Shown here in pieces: positions 7,928 to 15,759 of a stretch of 64,000 nt of DNA. The notes under the pieces are model-generated. The model saw nothing but the letters and a program-made list of their open reading frames with translations. It ran no database searches and was not told where the DNA came from. The DNA is taken from contig JAAFJX010000003.1 in the NCBI GenBank assembly GCA_013299045.1, positions 124,001 to 188,000 on the forward strand. Reading direction: 5' to 3'. Both the position numbers and the translations under genes were made by a program. Source of the DNA: Cytophagales bacterium. Lineage in GTDB: Bacteria > Bacteroidota > Bacteroidia > Cytophagales > Bernardetiaceae. Numbering within the stretch: position 1 is the first letter of the stretch; every line of letters begins with the position of its first letter.

Positions 7928-7999
7928 TTCCCAATCAACGAGGATACGCTACGTTTCATGCGTTCCGCAGTGGCATCAATGTATAATCTTGATTTTTAA
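7928..7999 (+). pseudogene. Orphan 3' coding remnant after the CAP gene
   Basis: Right after the CAP stop codon, 23 further codons stay open in the same frame and end in TAA just before a terminator. They read 'FPINEDTLRFMRSAVASMYN' plus LDF, a coherent helical peptide with the look of a protein C-terminus. It may be the 3' end of the gene whose 5' end lies at 7105. Readthrough of the CAP stop codon is a less likely alternative. Confidence 0.4.
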
Positions 8000-8003
8000 T
8001 GCC

Positions 8004-8040
8004 CCCTCACAGAGCTTCAAAGCCTTTGTGAGGGATTTTT
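8004..8040 (+). terminator. Rho-independent terminator
   Basis: CCCTCACA (8004-8011) pairs with TGTGAGGG (8027-8034), followed by ATTTTTATT. It closes the 6510-7999 transcript. Confidence 0.8.
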
Positions 8041-8103
8041 ATTGTTCTTAACAGGCCGAACAAAGTTTTTGATTCAGAAAGCCAACAGCGTAGTTCAAAA
8101 AAG

Positions 8104-8134
8104 TTGGATTCTATAATTCTCAAATGTATATTTG
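8104..8134 (+). promoter_or_regulatory. Promoter for the hydrolase-yraN operon
   Basis: TTG (8104-8106), 20-base spacer, TATATTTG (8127-8134). An upstream ATG at 8124 lies inside this element, which argues for the ATG at 8154 as the hydrolase start. Confidence 0.65.
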
Positions 8135-8153
8135 TGCGTGTTTCAAAACCCTT

Positions 8154-8996
8154 ATGCTTTTTCATAAAACCTATATCACCGCTGCCTCGTCCGAATGGAT
8201 AGTGCTTGTGCATGGCGCAGGCGGCAGTTCTTCCACTTGGTTCAAACAACTGCGCGAGTACATTCAGCATTTCAACGTTTTGTTGTTAGACCTCAGGGGG
8301 CATGGTAAGTCCGAACATTTAGCAGTACCTGGTTCTAAGGGTTATAGCTTTAAGGAGGTTAGCATGGATGTTATAGAAGTTCTAGACCACCTCAATATCA
8401 AGTCAGCACATTTTGTAGGCATTTCGCTAGGTACGGTCATCATCAGAACAATAGGCGAAATAGATGCTAGCCGCGTCAAAAGCATGATTCTCGGTGGGGC
8501 AGTTACTCGGCTGAACTTGCGTTCGCGCTTTTTGGTAGTTATCACTAAATTTTTGAAGCACTATATACCTTTTATATGGCTTTATAGCATTTGTGCCTAT
8601 ATCTTGATGCCACGCCACAAAGAATCCAGAAGTATTTTTATTCGCGAAGCCAAAAGACTCGCGCAAGCTGAATTTTTGCGTTGGTTCAAGCTCTCTACGG
8701 AAGTGAATCCGCTCCTTAGATATTTCCATGAAAAAGAAATTGCAGTACCTACGCTTTATTTGATGGGCGATGAAGACTATATGTTTCTGCCAGCAGCCCG
8801 CAAGATTGCGAACGAACACGAACACGCTTATTTGCACATCATCAGCAACAGCGGGCACGTTTGCAATGTAGACCAACCCGATGCCTTTAACCGAGTTTCT
8901 ATAAATTTCGTATATAAAGTTTCAGATTGGGACAAAACACAAGCTGAACTAATTAAGACACTAAAAGACAATCAATTAGACTTGAATAACATTTAA
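8154..8996 (+). CDS. Alpha/beta hydrolase
   Basis: An alpha/beta-hydrolase-fold enzyme of 280 residues. Motifs in order are the oxyanion strand 'IVLVHGAGGSSSTW', 'LLLDLRGHGKSE', the nucleophile elbow 'VGISLGTVI' (Ser), a hydrophobic lid region with 'YIPFIWLYSICAYIL', the acid strand 'TLYLMGDEDYMF' and the catalytic His in 'ISNSGHVCNVDQP'. The substrate cannot be told from sequence; esterase, lipase or C-C hydrolase are all possible. No signal peptide is seen. The start at 8154 is set by the promoter. It leads an apparent operon with a lipoprotein, an Sm-like protein, pncB and yraN (gaps of 28, 58, 35 and 5 bases). Confidence 0.88.
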   Translation: MLFHKTYITAASSEWIVLVHGAGGSSSTWFKQLREYIQHFNVLLLDLRGHGKSEHLAVPGSKGYSFKEVSMDVIEVLDHLNIKSAHFVGISLGTVIIRTIGEIDASRVKSMILGGAVTRLNLRSRFLVVITKFLKHYIPFIWLYSICAYILMPRHKESRSIFIREAKRLAQAEFLRWFKLSTEVNPLLRYFHEKEIAVPTLYLMGDEDYMFLPAARKIANEHEHAYLHIISNSGHVCNVDQPDAFNRVSINFVYKVSDWDKTQAELIKTLKDNQLDLNNI

Positions 8997-9024
8997 TTCT
9001 TTTTTTTACTTCAATAGTTGTAAC

Positions 9025-9504
9025 ATGAAAACACTTGGCTATTTTGTAAAAAATATTTTAGGCTTATTGAGCATTTCTTTGCTAAGTTTTGCATTTGTTT
9101 CGTGCAAAGAAACTGGCGCTGCTCCCGAAAAAAGCAATGTACCGAGCATAGTTTTTGTGAGTGTTACACCCAACGAAGTGGCTGAATACTCCGAAAAAGT
9201 AGTTATTCGCATCAAGTACCGCGACTATGACGGGGATTTAGGCGAAAACAATCCAAACGTCAAGAATCTTTTTGTTACAGACAAGCGCAACAACGTTACT
9301 TACCAGTTTCGAATCCCGCAACTTGCGCCAGAAGGCAGCACTATCCCCATAACAGGCGAACTGCCCATAGAAATTGACAAAGTGGCACTTATTGAGGAAA
9401 ACAATACAGAAGAGAGTCTTGTTTTTGATGTTTATTTGGAAGACCGCGCCAAAAATAAAAGTAACGTTATAAGTACAAGCCCCATTAAAGTCAAAAAACG
9501 CTAA
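9025..9504 (+). CDS. Lipoprotein with an immunoglobulin-like domain
   Basis: 159 residues. The signal is type II, 'LLSISLLSFAFVSC', with Cys27 as the lipidation site. The mature part is a single beta-sandwich-like domain: 'VSVTPNEVAEYSEKVVIRIKYRDYDGDLGENN' resembles the Asp/Gly-rich D-x-D-G-D-L-G strand-turn seen in many Bacteroidota lipoproteins of unknown role. The acidic D-Y-D-G-D loop could bind calcium, which is an inference. It is second in the hydrolase-yraN operon. I know no biochemical function for this family. Confidence 0.75.
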   Translation: MKTLGYFVKNILGLLSISLLSFAFVSCKETGAAPEKSNVPSIVFVSVTPNEVAEYSEKVVIRIKYRDYDGDLGENNPNVKNLFVTDKRNNVTYQFRIPQLAPEGSTIPITGELPIEIDKVALIEENNTEESLVFDVYLEDRAKNKSNVISTSPIKVKKR

Positions 9505-9562
9505 TTTTAAGCGCTCAAAAGCCCTTTTACTTGTTTCTCAAAACAAATCAGTCGATAAAAAC

Positions 9563-9760
9563 ATGAGCAATCCGCATTTTGAAACTATTTTAAAGCAAAG
9601 CCTTCACGAAAAAAAGAGTGTTGGCCTTTATTTGAGTGGCAGCCACCTAATGGTTGGGGTTGTGTATCAGATTACAGAGAGCGTGGTGTTTCTCAAGAAC
9701 CGTGAGTACAATCAGATTTTGGTGCGTCTAGACCATATACAGGCCGTTGTCATGCACTAA
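9563..9760 (+). CDS. Small Sm/Hfq-like protein
   Basis: A 65-residue protein that I align by eye with Hfq. 'VGLYLSGSHLMVGVVYQITESVVFLKN' corresponds to the Hfq segment of the form V-x-I-Y-L-V-N-G-x-x-L-x-G-x-I-x-x-F-D-x-F-x-V-L-L-K-N (Sm1), and 'LVRLDHIQAVVMH' to Y-K-H-A-I-S-T-V-V (Sm2). An N-terminal helix of about 15 residues precedes the sheet, as in Sm folds. Differences are SGS in place of VNG, and D-H-I in place of K-H-A, so RNA binding is not assured. Part of the operon before pncB. If correct it would be an LSm-type protein; I cannot confirm without structure prediction. Confidence 0.55.
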   Translation: MSNPHFETILKQSLHEKKSVGLYLSGSHLMVGVVYQITESVVFLKNREYNQILVRLDHIQAVVMH

Positions 9761-9795
9761 ATTTTCTTCATAAAAAAAACCGTTTAAAGCCTCCC

Positions 9796-11274
9796 ATGCG
9801 CCTTACCAAACATCTCTACGCCGAAAGCCTCATGCTTTTGACAGACCTTTACCAACTCACCATGGCTTATGGCTACTGGAAAGCCAACAAAACAGAAGTG
9901 GAGTCTGTATTCAATCTTTTTTTCAGGAATAACCCTTTCAAAGGCGGTTACAGCATTGCTTGCGGGTTGGACTACGTGATAGATTTACTAGAAAATTTCA
10001 AGTTCATAGAGTCCGACCTCGCCTATTTAGAGAGCTTGAATGGGAATGACGGCAAGCCACTTTTTGAAAAGGGCTTTTTAGATTATTTGGGCGCAATGAC
10101 CTTTGCCTGCAACGTGGAGGCCATTCCAGAAGGTACTGTTGTTTTTCCACACGAACCTCTGATTAAGATACGGGGCCCGCTTGTGCAATGCCAAATTATA
10201 GAAACTGCTCTGCTCAATATTATTAATTTTCAAACGCTAATCGCTACCAAAGCCTCGCGTGTTTGCATTGCGGCTGAAGGCGAAAGCGTGTTAGAGTTTG
10301 GTTTACGGCGTGCGCAAGGTATAGACGGCTCATTGGCGGCTTCGCGAGCAGCTTATATTGGTGGCGTAAGTGCTACCTCCAATGTATTGGCGGGTAAGCT
10401 TTTTGGCATTCCTGTACGTGGCACACACGCCCACAGTTGGATAATGTCTTTTGATTCGGAGCTAGAGGCATTCGATACTTACGCTGAAGCCATGCCGAAC
10501 AACTGTGTTTTTTTGGTAGATACTTTCAATACCCTTGAGGGCGTTCAGAATGCCATTCAAGTAGGGCATAAGTTGCGTGCCAAAGGTTTTGAAATGAGCG
10601 GTATAAGGCTAGATTCAGGAGATTTGGCCTACCTCAGCATCAAAGCCCGCGCCATGCTAGACGCTGCTGGTTTTCCTGATGCCAATGTGGTGGCTACGAA
10701 CGACCTAGACGAATACATCATTCACAGTTTAAAGCAGCAGTCTGCGCAAATTAATGTTTGGGGAGTTGGTACACGCCTGGTTACGGCCTACGAGCAACCC
10801 GCGTTGGGCGGAGTTTATAAACTAGCCGCCATCAAAAACGCCAGTGGTACATGGGACTACAAAGTAAAACTTTCTGAACAGGCTATTAAGGTATCTAACC
10901 CTGGTTTACAACAAGTTCGTCGTTTTTATACCAGTGATGGTATGTTCCTTTCGGATATGATATTTGACACCGACACGCCCCCGCAAAGCGAGGACGCTAC
11001 TATCATTGACCCCATGGACATGACGCGCCGCAAGCGCATAGGTAAAGACGTATCCTACACGGATTTACTCGTTCCAATATTCCAAAAAGGTAAAAAAGTT
11101 TATGAAAGCCCTATGCCTTCAAGGATTCGCGATTATGCTGCCCAACAACTCAGTTTATTGCACCCTAGCTTTAAGCGTTTTGCCAATCCTCATTCCTATC
11201 CGGTGGGGCTTGAGCAAGGGCTTTTTGACCTCAAAACCAGCCTTATCCTCAAGCACCGTTCCTTGGAAGGCTAA
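9796..11274 (+). CDS. pncB: Nicotinate phosphoribosyltransferase
   Basis: Converts nicotinate and PRPP to nicotinate mononucleotide, the entry step of NAD salvage (Preiss-Handler pathway). The N-terminal 'LLTDLYQLTMAYGYWK' and 'VFNLFFRNNPF' are family hallmarks, 'LEFGLRRAQG' contributes to PRPP/NA binding, 'VRGTHAHSWIMSF' carries the phosphorylated His, and 'GIRLDSGDLAYLS' and 'VWGVGTRLVTA' shape the phosphate site. At 492 residues it is the longer bacterial form with an extra C-terminal domain. It is followed after 5 bases by yraN. Confident call. Confidence 0.96.
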   Translation: MRLTKHLYAESLMLLTDLYQLTMAYGYWKANKTEVESVFNLFFRNNPFKGGYSIACGLDYVIDLLENFKFIESDLAYLESLNGNDGKPLFEKGFLDYLGAMTFACNVEAIPEGTVVFPHEPLIKIRGPLVQCQIIETALLNIINFQTLIATKASRVCIAAEGESVLEFGLRRAQGIDGSLAASRAAYIGGVSATSNVLAGKLFGIPVRGTHAHSWIMSFDSELEAFDTYAEAMPNNCVFLVDTFNTLEGVQNAIQVGHKLRAKGFEMSGIRLDSGDLAYLSIKARAMLDAAGFPDANVVATNDLDEYIIHSLKQQSAQINVWGVGTRLVTAYEQPALGGVYKLAAIKNASGTWDYKVKLSEQAIKVSNPGLQQVRRFYTSDGMFLSDMIFDTDTPPQSEDATIIDPMDMTRRKRIGKDVSYTDLLVPIFQKGKKVYESPMPSRIRDYAAQQLSLLHPSFKRFANPHSYPVGLEQGLFDLKTSLILKHRSLEG

Positions 11275-11279
11275 GAGCC

Positions 11280-11633
11280 ATGAGCACTACCAAGCGCGGG
11301 AAAGATGCTGAAGCAGCTGTTTTGGCTTTTTTGCAGGCAAAGGGTTGGTTGTTGTGTGCCCAAAATTTCAGGTTTGGGCGCTTTGAGATTGATTTAGTGA
11401 TGCAAACGGACGATACTCTCGTCTTTGTTGAAGTAAAACTCCGCAAAAACAACGATTTCGGCTATCCTGAAGACTTTGTAACCGAAGCTCAAAAGGGAAG
11501 GATTAGAGCAACAGCAGAGAATTTTATAGAGAACAATGCAGAAAATTTTAAAGCTATTCGTTTTGACATTGCAGCAGTTGTACTCTTAAAGAATACGGAC
11601 TACGAAATAACACTTTTGGAAGATGCTTTTTAA
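11280..11633 (+). CDS. yraN: YraN family (UPF0102) endonuclease-like protein
   Basis: A 117-residue single-domain protein of the PD-(D/E)xK nuclease superfamily. Visible motifs are 'RGKDAEAAVLAFLQAKGW', 'FRFGRFEIDLVMQ' (Asp of the active site) and 'LVFVEVKLRKN' (E-x-K), followed by 'FDIAAVVL'. The family is widespread and linked to DNA repair or uptake, but no activity has been firmly assigned. It is the last gene of the 8154-11633 operon and ends 2 bases from the convergent membrane-protein gene, leaving no room for a separate terminator. Confidence 0.93.
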   Translation: MSTTKRGKDAEAAVLAFLQAKGWLLCAQNFRFGRFEIDLVMQTDDTLVFVEVKLRKNNDFGYPEDFVTEAQKGRIRATAENFIENNAENFKAIRFDIAAVVLLKNTDYEITLLEDAF

Positions 11634-11635
11634 AG

Positions 11636-12328
11636 TTATTGCATAATTTCTTCCTTGATGTATTTGTAAATCAGCGGTATGGCTTTTATAGACACAAAAA
11701 TACAAATGAGAACACGGTCTGCATGAATTTCTTTTAGCGCAGGGTGGTCTTCCGAATAGATACGCAACATAACCGATGAACCAACGCCGAAGATAAGGGT
11801 CAGGTGCATAACGACTAGGTCGCTATTAAAGGGATTGGCTCCTTGTACAGTTGTGAATGGCAAGTCTATGGGAATAGGCGGTTCTGCAAGTGCTTCACGA
11901 TAGGCGCTGCTCAAAGCATAAATCTCCATAAAAACAACAAGAAGGAATGCAATATTGAAGTAATAATCTCTAAAAAAGGCTACTTGCAAGTTCTCTATGC
12001 TCTCTTCTACACTGCCAGGAATCGCTATCCCTAAGCCAATAAAGATAAAAATAAAATAAACAAAGCAAACAAAAAGCAATACTTTGAAAGCTATTTTTTC
12101 AGCCTGATGCTGCGTAACACTTATCCAGTTTTGCTTGCGCCATAGCCTTGCGCCAATGCGCTTAAAAAGCCCTCCTAATAAAAGCTCCCACCAAAAGAGG
12201 TAAATAATTGGAAAAAAACTCCAGCCCCACACAAAAACACCAAACAAAGAAAATACCTCTGGCGCTAGTTTGGCCAACAGGCGCAACCAAGGTAGCTTGA
12301 CGGTGGGTTTGGGGTGTGGGTCTGTCAT
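11636..12328 (-). CDS. Integral membrane protein, DUF6498-like
   Basis: 230 residues with about six hydrophobic segments (near 24-55, 82-108, 126-146, 172-190 and 205-225). The segment 'FPIIYLFWWELLLGGLF' resembles the W/Y-W-E-L-L-x-G motif that I associate with DUF6498, a membrane family of unknown role; this assignment is from memory and tentative. No catalytic motif is seen. It follows murA by 19 bases on the same strand and is likely co-transcribed with it. Its end abuts yraN on the opposite strand. Confidence 0.6.
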   Translation of the reverse strand: MTDPHPKPTVKLPWLRLLAKLAPEVFSLFGVFVWGWSFFPIIYLFWWELLLGGLFKRIGARLWRKQNWISVTQHQAEKIAFKVLLFVCFVYFIFIFIGLGIAIPGSVEESIENLQVAFFRDYYFNIAFLLVVFMEIYALSSAYREALAEPPIPIDLPFTTVQGANPFNSDLVVMHLTLIFGVGSSVMLRIYSEDHPALKEIHADRVLICIFVSIKAIPLIYKYIKEEIMQ

Positions 12329-12347
12329 TTGTCCCTCATTTTTTTAG

Positions 12348-13667
12348 TTAGCCTTCAATGCGTTTAATGTTAGCTCCAATGGCGTTGAGCCTTTGGTCTA
12401 TAAACTGATAACCCCTATCAATTTGCTCTGCATTTCTGATAAGGCTTGTGCCTTTGGCAGAGAGCGCCGCTATAAGGAGGGCTACACCGGCGCGTATGTC
12501 GGGCGAAGTCATAGAAATTCCACGCAGCGAATACTCCCTATTCAAGCCAATAACTGTGGCGCGGTGCGGGTCGCAGAGAATGATTTTTGCACCCATTTCA
12601 ATCAATTTATCCACAAAAAATAAGCGGCTCTCAAACATTTTTTGGTGAATAAGTACAGAGCCAGAGGCCTGCGTAGCAACCACCAACACAATACTGAGCA
12701 AGTCTGGCGTAAAACCTGGCCAAGGCGCGTCATAAATTGTTAAGAACGAGCCATCTATGAATCTATCTATTTCGTAGTGCGTTTGTGCAGGAATATAGAT
12801 ATCGTCGTTTTGGATTTCTAACTGAATACCCAACTTCTGAAACACACGTGGAATAAGCCCTAGCTGGTCTACTCTGGCGTTTTTAATCGTCAATTCAGAG
12901 CCTGTCATGGCAGCCAAACCTATAAAACTGCCAATTTCTATCATATCGGGCAGCATGGTGTGCGTAGTGCCTCCCAAACTTTCTACGCCCTCAATACGCA
13001 ACAGATTTGAGCCAATACCCGAAACATTAGCACCCATACGGTTCAGCATTTTGCATAGTTGCTGAATATAAGGCTCGCAGGCAGCATTATAAAGCGTAGT
13101 TGTGCCTTTGGCAAGAACGGCGGTCATAATGATATTGGCCGTACCCGTAACTGAGGCCTCGTCCAGCAGAATATAAGTACCGCGCAGATTGGTGGCATCT
13201 ATCTCGTAAAACTGCTGTTCTGGCCTGTATTCAAACTTTGCGCCAAGCTGCTCAAAGCCTCTAAAGTGGGTATCCAAGCGGCGGCGGCCAATCTTATCTC
13301 CACCTGGCTGAGGGAGTTTGCCCTTGCCGAAACGCGCCAAAAGCGGGCCTAGAATCATGACAGAGCCGCGTAGTGCGCCGCCTTTCTGCTTAAATTCAGT
13401 GGACTCTAAAAACTCCAAATTGATGTTTTTGGCTTCAAATTCATAGGTATCCTCGCTAATTTTTGTAACCTGAACTCCCAAATCAGCTAGTAGTTCTATG
13501 AGCTTGAGTACATCACGGATAGCTGGTATATTTTTTATAACGACCTTTTCGGATGTGAGTAATACTGCACACAGGATTTGAAGCGCCTCATTTTTAGCGC
13601 CTTGTGGGTGAATGTCGCCGCGAAGAACCGCTCCGCCTTGTACTTCAAAAGAGATATTATTTTTCAA
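12348..13667 (-). CDS. murA: UDP-N-acetylglucosamine 1-carboxyvinyltransferase MurA
   Basis: First committed step of peptidoglycan synthesis: transfer of enolpyruvate from PEP to UDP-GlcNAc. Two-domain EPT fold with 'PQGAKNEALQIL' (the Lys of the active site) and 'LPDMIEIGSFIGLAAMTG'. The flexible loop reads 'PQPGGDKIGRRRLDTH': the residue normally Cys (Cys115 in E. coli), the target of fosfomycin, is Asp (codon 13296-13298, GAT on the minus strand). No ATG exists before the conserved start; TTG at 13667 gives a normal-length N-terminus, TTG at 13703 adds 12 residues. A -7 element TATATTTG lies at 13723-13730 without a good -33 partner. Confidence 0.95.
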   Translation of the reverse strand: MKNNISFEVQGGAVLRGDIHPQGAKNEALQILCAVLLTSEKVVIKNIPAIRDVLKLIELLADLGVQVTKISEDTYEFEAKNINLEFLESTEFKQKGGALRGSVMILGPLLARFGKGKLPQPGGDKIGRRRLDTHFRGFEQLGAKFEYRPEQQFYEIDATNLRGTYILLDEASVTGTANIIMTAVLAKGTTTLYNAACEPYIQQLCKMLNRMGANVSGIGSNLLRIEGVESLGGTTHTMLPDMIEIGSFIGLAAMTGSELTIKNARVDQLGLIPRVFQKLGIQLEIQNDDIYIPAQTHYEIDRFIDGSFLTIYDAPWPGFTPDLLSIVLVVATQASGSVLIHQKMFESRLFFVDKLIEMGAKIILCDPHRATVIGLNREYSLRGISMTSPDIRAGVALLIAALSAKGTSLIRNAEQIDRGYQFIDQRLNAIGANIKRIEG

Positions 13668-13836
13668 GATGCAAGATTTTTGGGGTGAAGAGTAAAAAAC
13701 CAAAGGCCGTGCATTTGGCGCTCAAATATACAAATATTTTGAGCAAAAATAGATAATTAGAATTTTGGCAATAAGACCTGAAACTATGTAAAGGTTTTTG
13801 GGTGTACGAAAGGCACTTTGAAAAATAAATCAGTTG

Positions 13837-14532
13837 CTATTTTTTAAGCTTGTCGTTATATGCCTTTTTGAATTTTTGAACTTTCGGGCTAATGACGTAG
13901 CTGCAATAACCTTGGTTAGGATTCCGATTGTAATAATTTTGGTGATAATCCTCTGCCTTATAAAAGGCTTTGAGTGGACTTATTTCAGTTACAATTGGTT
14001 TGCCAAAGGTATTTTGCGTTTGTAAATCGGCTTTTACGTTTTCGGTGATAGTTTTCTGTTCGGCGTTATGATAAAAAACAACTGAGCGGTACTGTGTGCC
14101 CACATCTGCCCCCTGTCTGTTGAGCTGCGTAGGGTCGTGAATCTCAAAAAAGATGCTTACAAGGTCTTTAAATGTTATTTTTTTGGGGTCGTATGTTATT
14201 TGTATGACCTCTGCATGGCCTGTTGTGCCTGTGCATATCGCTTCATAACTAGGGTTCGCCGAAGCTCCACCCGAATAGCCCGACTCCACTTTTTCTATGC
14301 CCTCTAGCATCAAAAAAATAGCCTCTATACACCAAAAGCAGCCTCCACCGAAGGTAGCTTGTTCTAAACCAGAGCTGATTGCTGTGTTCATATTGTTTGT
14401 TTTAGCTTTTGGGTGGTCTGTTGGCAAAGAAGCAGAATTGACACAATTGGCATTGCTAGGCATACAGCCCCAAGAGAGCAGCAAAGAAAAGAAAATAATT
14501 ATCAGTTGCTTTAAAAACGAATAGAAAGCCAT
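13837..14532 (-). CDS. msrA: Peptide-methionine (S)-S-oxide reductase MsrA, lipoprotein form
   Basis: Reduces the S-epimer of methionine sulfoxide in proteins. The catalytic motif 'ATFGGGCFWCIEAIF' (nucleophilic first Cys), 'VESGYSGGASANPSYEAICTG', 'GHAEVIQITYDP' and 'GTQYRSVVFYH' are all present, and 'NPNQGYCSYVI' supplies the recycling Cys region. I start at the ATG at 14532 because it yields a lipoprotein signal, 'LIIIFFSLLLSWGC', with Cys at about residue 23; the longer start at 14574 would bury that signal and overlap the upstream terminator. So this copy probably repairs envelope proteins rather than cytoplasmic ones. MsrB is not in the window. Confidence 0.94.
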   Translation of the reverse strand: MAFYSFLKQLIIIFFSLLLSWGCMPSNANCVNSASLPTDHPKAKTNNMNTAISSGLEQATFGGGCFWCIEAIFLMLEGIEKVESGYSGGASANPSYEAICTGTTGHAEVIQITYDPKKITFKDLVSIFFEIHDPTQLNRQGADVGTQYRSVVFYHNAEQKTITENVKADLQTQNTFGKPIVTEISPLKAFYKAEDYHQNYYNRNPNQGYCSYVISPKVQKFKKAYNDKLKK

Positions 14533-14561
14533 ATTGTTTGGAGCTAAAAGATGAAACCAAT

Positions 14562-14596
14562 AAAAGCGCTGCAAGCAGGCTGCCTACAACGCTTTT
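14562..14596 (-). terminator. Terminator after the 14642 lipoprotein gene
   Basis: AAAAGCG (14562-14568) pairs with CGCTTTT (14590-14596), with partial pairing extended inward. The T-rich arm reads in the minus direction and separates the lipoprotein gene from msrA. Confidence 0.6.
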
Positions 14597-14641
14597 ATGA
14601 CGAAATATTAAGAAATTTGTTTGGCCAAAGACCCCAACAAC

Positions 14642-15553
14642 TTACTTCTGGATTTTAACTGCACCAGAAACAGAGCCTGTTTCGCCAGCGCCTATGCCCT
14701 TAATGAAGAACAATCCGTATTTGCCACCTACCGTTTTAAAGGCAATTACTTTATTGAAAGTGAGCTTAGTAGCACGTGTAGCAGGCGAGAGTGTCATACC
14801 TTTGTTGAAGTAATCTACCAACATATTGCCATCTTTAGCAGTCAGCATACCAAACTCAGTGCCAGTGAGAGCCGTCATGCGCAACTCTGTGTTGTTTTTA
14901 GGCGACCATGTAGCCACTTGCGGAAGTACGAAAGTAACAGCGTCGTCTGTAGGGTTACAAACACTTGCTTCGTTTGTACCACCAGCAGCACCATGGAAAT
15001 AGATTAAGTCAATGGCAGCGGCGTTGGCAGTTGCATCTTTGATGAGGTATATTTTACCTGTTTCAGCATCTAAAGAGCTGCCGAGCGTGGTGTTGTTTTG
15101 CGCACCCAAAACGATAGAGTTATATTCTACCAATTCAGACGTTGGTGGCGGTGTTACGCCTTTTTCTACCGTGATAGCCAATGAAGAATTTGCTTTAGTG
15201 CCTTCCTTGTCAGTTACCTCAAACCCGAAGTTAAGCGTTTTACCTTCATCAGCAGCAGTAGTAGCATACTCAAAAGTATAAGCAAAAGACTCAGGATTGG
15301 TGAAGTCTTTGTCTTTTACGAAGAAAGTGCCACCGTCTTTGATGATACGGAACTCAGCCAATTTCTTTTTAGCCACAATAGAAACCTTACGAGTAACTTT
15401 GGTACCAGATTTCACAGTCTCTGTTTTAGCACCCTCTATTGTAACGCTTATGTCTTCGTTGGTTGGTTCAACAGTAGAACTATCGCAGGCTGTTAAGAAT
15501 GCAGCCAAAGCTACGCACAAAAATATTTGGAAAATTAACGCAAATTTACGCAT
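14642..15553 (-). CDS. Secreted lipoprotein of unknown function
   Basis: 303 residues. Type II signal with lipobox 'AAFLTAC' (Cys at about 23), then a DSSTVEPTNED linker, a first beta-rich domain to about residue 130 ('SVTIEGAKTETVKSGTKV' ... 'FGFEVTDKEGTKANSSLAITV', Ig-like in look), a short 'GVTPPPTSEL' hinge and a second domain of about 165 residues with 'GKIYLIKDATANAAAIDLIY' and 'YGLFFIKGIGAG'. No family recognised with confidence; similar two-domain lipoproteins occur in Bacteroidota. A -7-like element TATGTTTG lies at 15616-15623 on the minus strand but has no well-spaced -33. It is probably monocistronic. Confidence 0.75.
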   Translation of the reverse strand: MRKFALIFQIFLCVALAAFLTACDSSTVEPTNEDISVTIEGAKTETVKSGTKVTRKVSIVAKKKLAEFRIIKDGGTFFVKDKDFTNPESFAYTFEYATTAADEGKTLNFGFEVTDKEGTKANSSLAITVEKGVTPPPTSELVEYNSIVLGAQNNTTLGSSLDAETGKIYLIKDATANAAAIDLIYFHGAAGGTNEASVCNPTDDAVTFVLPQVATWSPKNNTELRMTALTGTEFGMLTAKDGNMLVDYFNKGMTLSPATRATKLTFNKVIAFKTVGGKYGLFFIKGIGAGETGSVSGAVKIQK

Positions 15554-15759
15554 CGTTTATTCTTTTACGATTAAATAAATGATTGAACTGAAAGGGTTTT
15601 GGTCTTTAAGACACACAAACATAACGTGAAAGATTGCAAATCCTTGTTAAAGCCTTGTTAATTAGATTAAGCATTTTGTGAAAACGTTATTTTTTTTAAC
15701 GTTAAACCTCAGGCCCTGACTGAAAAAAGGGACGCTTAAAAAACTTACTTGGTCTTTGG

